From Ciona intestinalis (Eukaryota; Chordata; Ascidiacea; Phlebobranchia; Cionidae), in assembly GCF_000224145.3 (NCBI RefSeq), contig NC_020168.2, forward strand, positions 2,756,080-2,820,079: 64,000 bases of DNA. The letters run 5' to 3'. This document shows, one piece after another, positions 58,212-64,000 of the stretch (positions are counted from its first letter, which is position 1; every line of letters begins with the position of its first letter). Under the pieces are notes generated by a model, which was not told the origin of the DNA, made no database searches, and was given only the letters and a program-made list of their open reading frames with translations. The position numbers were made by a program, and so were the translations under genes.

Positions 58212-61200
58212 CTGCTTTGAATAAAACAAAAGTGTTAATGCCTGTTAAGGTGTACAATCCAAATCTATGTATGAAAAAACAAAGTACAGACATATGGTGG
58301 TGTCGTAAATAAATCAATACGAACCCAAATATTGATCATCCAACTCAACCATAGGCGCAGATGCTGAATCCATTGAAATAGCATCGAGCGACACGGCATC
58401 CAGAGAAACAACATCCTGAGCAATTTCTGTGTCTTCGGACTCCTCTCCATCGCCCTCGAATCCTACATGGACTCCACATTGCTCCTGAGGAAGATCACTG
58501 AATGAAATGACGAGGCTCCCCACCCTCCTGTGACCTCGCTTCGGACTTGCGGATGCGGGACTCCCTGTTCCACGGTTCCCGATCTCGTTTCCAGAGGTGA
58601 GAGACACCTCATCCTCCACCTCGGAGCTGCTGCCAGATGTTCGGATCGAAATGGGAAGTCCCAGACTACCCACTCTAAGGGTGGGGTTGGTGTCAGTAAC
58701 CCGACTTGCTGCGTGCCCCGGTCTTTTAAACAAGGGGTGAACACGAGCTGTTGGGGTTCGAGATAAATCTCGTTGTAAAACCCCAATACCAGGTCTCTGG
58801 GAATCCCCTCTTAAGACTTGAGGGTCAGCAAAGGCACGGAATTGGTTGCGTGGTTTTTGATAACCTAAAAATATGAAGCTGTTTTAAATGACAATATGGT
58901 TTAAAACTATTGCAACAACCACTAGTAGCAAAACACAACATTTCAAAAAGAGTGTTAAAGTTACAAAATCTTTTAAAAGTAGCATTATATTAACAAATTT
59001 ATTTTAAGCCATGGAACATTCAAAGTATCAACCTGAATTCATGAGATAACTGGAAGAAAACGGATCATCATGCTGTGGTAGACCCAGCAAGACAGCGATA
59101 CGACCAGTTTTCAAATGCCGCGCTCTCATTCTGCCTTTGGTGAGCCTCTGCTTGGCTGCCATGCATCTGAGTATTGTGTGAGAAGAAAAATAACTGAACT
59201 GAAATTATTCTAAATAAGCAGACAGACTACACATTCAATTCATGAGCATGTGGGGTTTAATTGTGTTCAGATTTTGACAAGGATACCCTGGCCCATATAC
59301 ACATGTATGTTGCTTAACCATTGTTACAAGGCTCGTTATAGGTTCATTGTGTGCCTTAAAATTATTAGGAAGTAAAGAAATTATGTGTGTTACATTAACA
59401 GACACAATATGCGTGCAACATGCTGATTCTATAGTGTATCAGTAGAACAAACAGCATGGCAAGATTTAACCCCATTAGCACAAAAAAAGTGGGGTGGTTT
59501 AATCACACCACATGTATAGTAAGCATATTTACCAATTATACCTTATATGGTCATCGAAAATAAAGTTCGCAGCAAGTATGGGAACTCGTCGTAATCCCGA
59601 TGGTTTATGGATTATCACATGTAGTGTACGACTATCATCGGTATCACTTGAAACCTCCACATCCTAACATATATAAATTAGTTAAGTACATCAACAAAAA
59701 TGATCTTAAACAAGCATGTTTATATTGAAAATAGGGATACAGTAGGATGGGGGAAGATGGGACACCTTTAGTACATAATTTCCAAATATCCTAGTGTCCC
59801 GTCTTCCCCCTCCCTATCATATATATATATATTAAAACTCTGTCAACACACCAACCAACCTGTAAGAAGCCAGCAAACTTGACAACCCCCCACCCCAACC
59901 TTTTACTATCAGGTTCAACAAGGATGAGTTGATAAAGTTCAACAACGAGAAATCGTCGTTGTTTTGATTCTTTGCTCGACACCGTGCATGCGATCAAATC
60001 ACTGTTGTCTGAAATTTTAAAAAAGGTTACTCAATATTTATTATTTTATTTTTAACAGATTTTTTTTATTTTAAAATCAAGCGGTTTAAATGAATGAATG
60101 TTACTTGCTTTATCATCGGCTGGCCAGAAAACGTCAGTCGTTATAACACGGGTGTTAATACACCTCGTTGCCAGCTTACAAGTTACCCTGTATGCAAATT
60201 TGTAGGTGATTTTTTTATGTATGGCTAATTTGGACAACCCATTAGTGACCACTGGGTTAAAGCAATTTTCGTAAGTGTATTGCCCATGGACACATACGCC
60301 CACAGACCACAACGATGGTAGCGACAAACCTTTAACCCATTACCTCTGGGTTGGAAGCAGGCGCTATAAACACTTTGCCACGGTGCTGGGAGTTTAATGG
60401 AAGCTTTTGTTTATTACTTTTTCACACAAGTTATACGTTCAATCTTTCCACACTTGTCTACTGGCAAACTTTTTCATATAGCAGCATAAAAATCACAAGC
60501 TTTTTCCTAGATTTTGTTTATATAACTTACTTAGGTCTAGTTTATCATTGGTTTGAATGCAGTCTTGCTCTCTTGTTAATGGAAGCTGGGTTTCACTTTC
60601 CTTGCACAGAAACAACGACAGATCCCGTAATGTAAAGAAGATTCCAATCAACTAGAACATAACAAAAACCTTAAATAAATATAACAAAGATTCTGTTTAC
60701 TTAAATGCTTTGCCCCCCTAAATTGTTTACCCATAAAATGTAACTATTTTTTGTGTAATACTGTTGGTAACTGTAGTTAGTGCGGAAAATTTATATTTTT
60801 AGTAGCCATATTTAATGTAGTAGTTTTAGTAAAGTAACTACAACAAATAGGTTCGATTTTAGTATATTTAATAGCTGCATGCTAAACTATGAAGTCTGTT
60901 CAACCTCTTTGCACCTTTATCGCTGTTAACATTGTGGGCCAATGTGTCCTTAAGCAAGACACCTAACGACAATTGTTCCAACCCAGTGGTCACTAATGGG
61001 TTGTTCAAATTATCAACCATAGATAAAAACATAAAAAAAATCAAAAAAAATAATTACCCAAAAAGTAACATACTTGGTAACTCGTACAGGTGTATTAACA
61101 CCCGCGTTATAACAATTGTTGTTTTCCGACCACGCGAGGATAAAGTAAGTTACATTCATTTATACTAATAGTTGATAAAAGTGTCATGTATGTAGGTCTA

Positions 61201-63874
61201 CACACTTCATTATCATTTCACTTACCTGTCTGGCTTGTTCAGTTGGACCACACGGTAAACGTTTAGAGAATTCAATCCCAGTAAGTGGGGTAACGGTGGG
61301 AGGCAACAATAACGATGAATCCATCATCAAATATTCAACATTAAGTGGCTTGCTCTGTCAAATGCATCTTTCTTTACAATGTTTGTTTTCTACTTAAAAT
61401 TCCTAAATAGCTTTTATATTTTCTCTTGTGTATAGATAGACTAACACACTGTATACTGTGGGTGAATGGGATTAATTTACCATGAATGAAAAAAATTTAT
61501 GTTTTATGCTGTAAGTTATCAATTGGGCCTATTTGTAGAAAGGCTACAGTATATAGCACTCATGTTATGGAAAAGTAGAATGTTGTTTAGTTTCAGTCCA
61601 AACAAGAAATTATAACATATATTGAACACAATTGTCTTTTTTAAAGTTATTTTAAGAATTCCTATATTTTTAAAACAAGGAAGAAACATTTTGCAAATAT
61701 GGTAGAGGAAATGTTGAAAATACGAATCTCACCTGCAACAGTCGATATTCATCTTCAAAAATATCTAAAAACATTTCTTCTTCCTGAGGTAACGGGAAAC
61801 AATTTGATTTAATTCATGTTATTATGAATTTATTGAAGAGATAACATCATGTTGTAGGTTAAACATGAAACATAAACAAAAACAGGCAAAGTTTAATTTT
61901 TCGTCAGAAATAAGTGGGTGATTGTAAAATTATTTGTTTTATATAAAATTAATTGGTATTTTATCCTCAATTTTCAAATTATTTTAGTACTAATAAAATG
62001 AGAGCATTGTTTAAACCAATATCTTACCTTTTTAAGTTTAAACCAATATCTTACCTTAAGAAACTTTTGTAGATTTTGCATTCCTTCTGCCCTGCATCTC
62101 TGTAATAATGAACTGGTGTAAATAATTAACAGAATTGAAAAAAAACGAAACACTTTGTAAACAAATACATGTGATTTAACACAGTTCAAAAAAAACACTA
62201 CACGTTTAAATCAGGTATAATCAAAAGCTTAATAAATGTACATAGACATATGGCTTACCTAAAAACAGGTACGTTAAAAATACAATAAAATGTACGGAGG
62301 CTTACAAATGTAATAATGGAGTTACATAGGCTTACCTCCACAGAAGCAAGATGCTCATCGAGTAAAACACACTGGTTGTCACGAACACCGACTTTCTTAA
62401 GCAGTATTGAGGTTAAACGCAAAGTAGCGAGTCTCACTTTATTCTCTGGTGAATGTAAAATTAAACTGGTCATATGAGGATAAAATATTAAAATAATATG
62501 ATACAGATAGGTAAAAAAAGCAAAATTTATTGGGGATTTTTTAATACTGCTGTGGGTAAAGAAAGCTTGGATCTGAAAAATTGCCCAAAAAATATGAATG
62601 GTACTTAATGTGATGAACAAAAACTAAATACAATGGATTTGCCATAGGCAACACCAACAGTATTATATAGTAGGGTGGGGGAAGATGTGACACTTTTTCA
62701 TTCTATTTTCTCGTCACATTTGGTAATAAACAGAGAACATTCGAAGAATTATAAAATCGTGTTCTTACTCTCATAGACCATTGTTAATTGTTTAAAACAC
62801 GGTTTGGAAAATTTGGATATTCTGTGGTAAAGGTGTTACCCCACAGTACTATACAAGTACCAATTCTACTATAATAAACAAAGTGAAATTTTTCACTATT
62901 ATTAAAACAAAAAAATAAAACAATTATAATACCAGGTTTGACAGATTTACTGACGATACGAAGCAATCGTTCAATGAGCCAATGACAATAAGACTCGCAA
63001 CCTTCGTCCTCACCAACCAAACCTAACTCAACTATCTTCTTTAACTCTGTGCTGATACCTAAGTTAAATAGATTATGTAAAATATATTGTTCGTAAAATA
63101 TATATAGTGTATAGTCACCTGTTTCTGAGAACATCAAGCAGCAAAAAAAAAAAAACGTCGTTAGTTTTCGTATCGTTAACAGAAAAAAAGTGGCTGTACA
63201 CGGTATCTGGATTTTGTCAGTTTTGTCAGTTTTATCCAGATTTCGCTGCCGCATGCGGAACTCGGAAATGGGTTTGCATACGAGTTTGCAAGCAAATTCG
63301 CATGCTGGATACTGTGTACAGCCACCTTAATAAGTGAAGTATAAGAATATTAATTTTCAGAATGTTGGTATTGTTTGGAGGAGGGAGGGGGACATATATT
63401 GCAGACATCAGGGCTATGCTGTTGTGATATAGTTCACTTGTAAACATTAAAAATTAGATGCACGCACAATACAACAAGTTAGTAATAGTAAGGTACTGAG
63501 TCAACCTAATAACCTATTCCGTTGGAATTGAAATTTTATGTCGTTTTCATTACATGCAGTTGATATGGTTCATAATTATGGAATATGTAAGGACATATTT
63601 ACTACATGGTTTTGGTTTATAGTTATAAGACCTACCTTTGTTATGTAGAATAGCATACAAAAAGCAGAGGGCAAACAGAGCACTGTAATCGTTTCCTGTA
63701 CAATTCAATGCACTGTATATTGTGTCCAGAAAGGGCCTGGTTTTAATTGTGTGTTAGAATCTGTACTAATAAATGTTAAACAAATACAAAGTGTAATTTA
63801 CCTGTCTGCAGGCGTGGTTGAACTTTTAGGACTGGAATCTATGAATGAGTTGTTTAACTGCACGTCCGGTTTAT
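58075..63874 (-). CDS. CLEC16A: CLEC16A orthologue, C-terminal part (gene continues past the right edge)
   Basis: Endolysosomal and mitophagy regulator; in mammals it acts with the NRDP1 (RNF41) ubiquitin ligase, and the fly orthologue is ema. Exons on minus: 63874-63802, 63736-63636, 63058-62933, 62445-62336, 62099-62055, 61783-61733, 61354-61226, 60651-60531, 60008-59860, 59663-59542, 59166-59033, and a last exon from 58864. Phases agree throughout, giving at least 570 aa. Family-typical runs: ALFALCFLYAILHNKG, MFLDIFEDEYRLLQ, VEYLMMDSSLLLPPT, TPLTGIEFSKRLPCG, ETQLPLTREQD, NNSDLIACTV, RLGWGVVKFAGFLQ, FIFDDHIRCMAAKQRLTKGR. The N-terminal FPL domain lies outside the window. The tail is Ser- and acid-rich, poorly conserved as in other species. 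Two ends are possible: reading through to a stop at 58314, or a GTTCGT donor after 58325 joining, in phase, an exon 58211-58075. MITEs lie in two introns and SINE-like repeats in others. Confidence 0.92.
59740..59829. mobile_element. Internally deleted MITE in CLEC16A intron
   Basis: Left end ACAGTAGGATGGGGGAAGAT, right end GTCTTCCCCCTCCCTATCAT, about 40 bp between. It sits close to the splice donor of the exon ending at 59860. Confidence 0.8.
60085..60320 (-). repeat. SINE-like repeat, minus orientation, in CLEC16A intron
   Basis: Its reverse complement carries the same order as the copy at 60925-61160: a CAATACAC box, AACCCAGTGGTCACTAATGG, a T-rich centre, GGTAACTTGTAAGCTGGC and AGTAACATTCATTCATT. 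Similarity in both halves shows a full-length or near full-length copy. Confidence 0.75.
60925..61160 (+). repeat. SINE-like repeat, plus orientation, in CLEC16A intron
   Basis: The longest and best-preserved member here: TGTCCTTAAGCAAGACACC, CAACCCAGTGGTCACTAATG, an A-rich middle, AAAGTAACATACTTGGTAAC, and GCGAGGATAAAGTAAGTTAC followed by an ATTC-type tail. It faces the previous copy across about 600 bp. No internal coding. Confidence 0.75.
62665..62859. mobile_element. MITE in CLEC16A intron
   Basis: It begins TATATAGTAGGGTGGGGGAA and ends GTTACCCCACAGTACTATA. Body blocks CTCGTCACATTTGGTAATAA and TAGACCATTGTTAATTGTTT match the 4066 copy. Confidence 0.8.
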
Positions 63875-64000
63875 CTGAAAGAAATAATAGTACTTGAAAA
63901 ATTGATATTACTATGTTTAAACAACAACATAATGTTTAAAGGGTTTTATTATAGCGTGGTGATAGTGATACCCCTTTGTTATAGTTTAATAACCTATTGG

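Overview
This looks like nuclear DNA of a tunicate, most probably a Ciona species. The protein-coding genes are split into small exons with GT-AG introns. The intergenic and intronic DNA is AT-rich and carries many copies of a roughly 190-bp palindromic MITE-like repeat with ends reading TAGTAGGGTGGGGGAAGATG, plus a few SINE-like pieces; both resemble repeats known to be abundant in Ciona. All gene models below were built by hand from open frames, splice sites and phase agreement. No search was run, so family names rest on motifs.

Layout. (1) 1-3.3 kb, minus: a four-exon alpha-1,3-fucosyltransferase (GT10), 387 aa. (2) 4.6-9.5 kb, minus: a twelve-exon, 644-aa gene whose phases chain without a break from an N-terminal non-RD protein kinase domain into a C-terminal six-blade Kelch propeller, an architecture I do not know from vertebrates. 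(3) 10.6-50.7 kb: a cluster of five ephrin genes, one on plus (10.6-18.9) and four on minus (20.8-27.7, 29.9-31.9, 37.4-44.4, 47.0-50.7). Four end in a hydrophobic GPI-type tail (ephrin-A class). The one at 29.9-31.9 kb ends directly after the receptor-binding domain and has no anchor. The minus-strand genes form two tandem pairs (20.8/29.9 and 37.4/47.0). (4) 54.5-56.4 kb, minus: a two-exon coiled-coil protein of 583 aa that I cannot assign. (5) 58.1 kb to beyond the right edge, minus: the C-terminal part of CLEC16A, at least 12 exons.

How the parts relate. The ephrin cluster is the core of the window: surface ligands for Eph receptors that arose by local duplication, then diverged in stalk (poly-threonine in three copies) and in anchoring. 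Every ephrin keeps the same exon plan (signal peptide exon, two receptor-binding exons, then C-terminal exons) and nearly all have a long first intron. Those long introns and spacers are almost free of the MITE, which is dense at both ends of the window and inside the anchorless ephrin, so they are good places to look for cis-regulation. The kinase-Kelch gene and the first ephrin are divergently transcribed from a shared 1.1-kb spacer.

Most notable: the kinase-Kelch fusion, the anchorless ephrin lying at a duplication junction, near-identity of one exon between two otherwise divergent ephrins, and a 53-bp relic of the fucosyltransferase 3' end just downstream of the kinase-Kelch stop. I saw no CRISPR, no rRNA, no convincing tRNA and no intact autonomous transposon.
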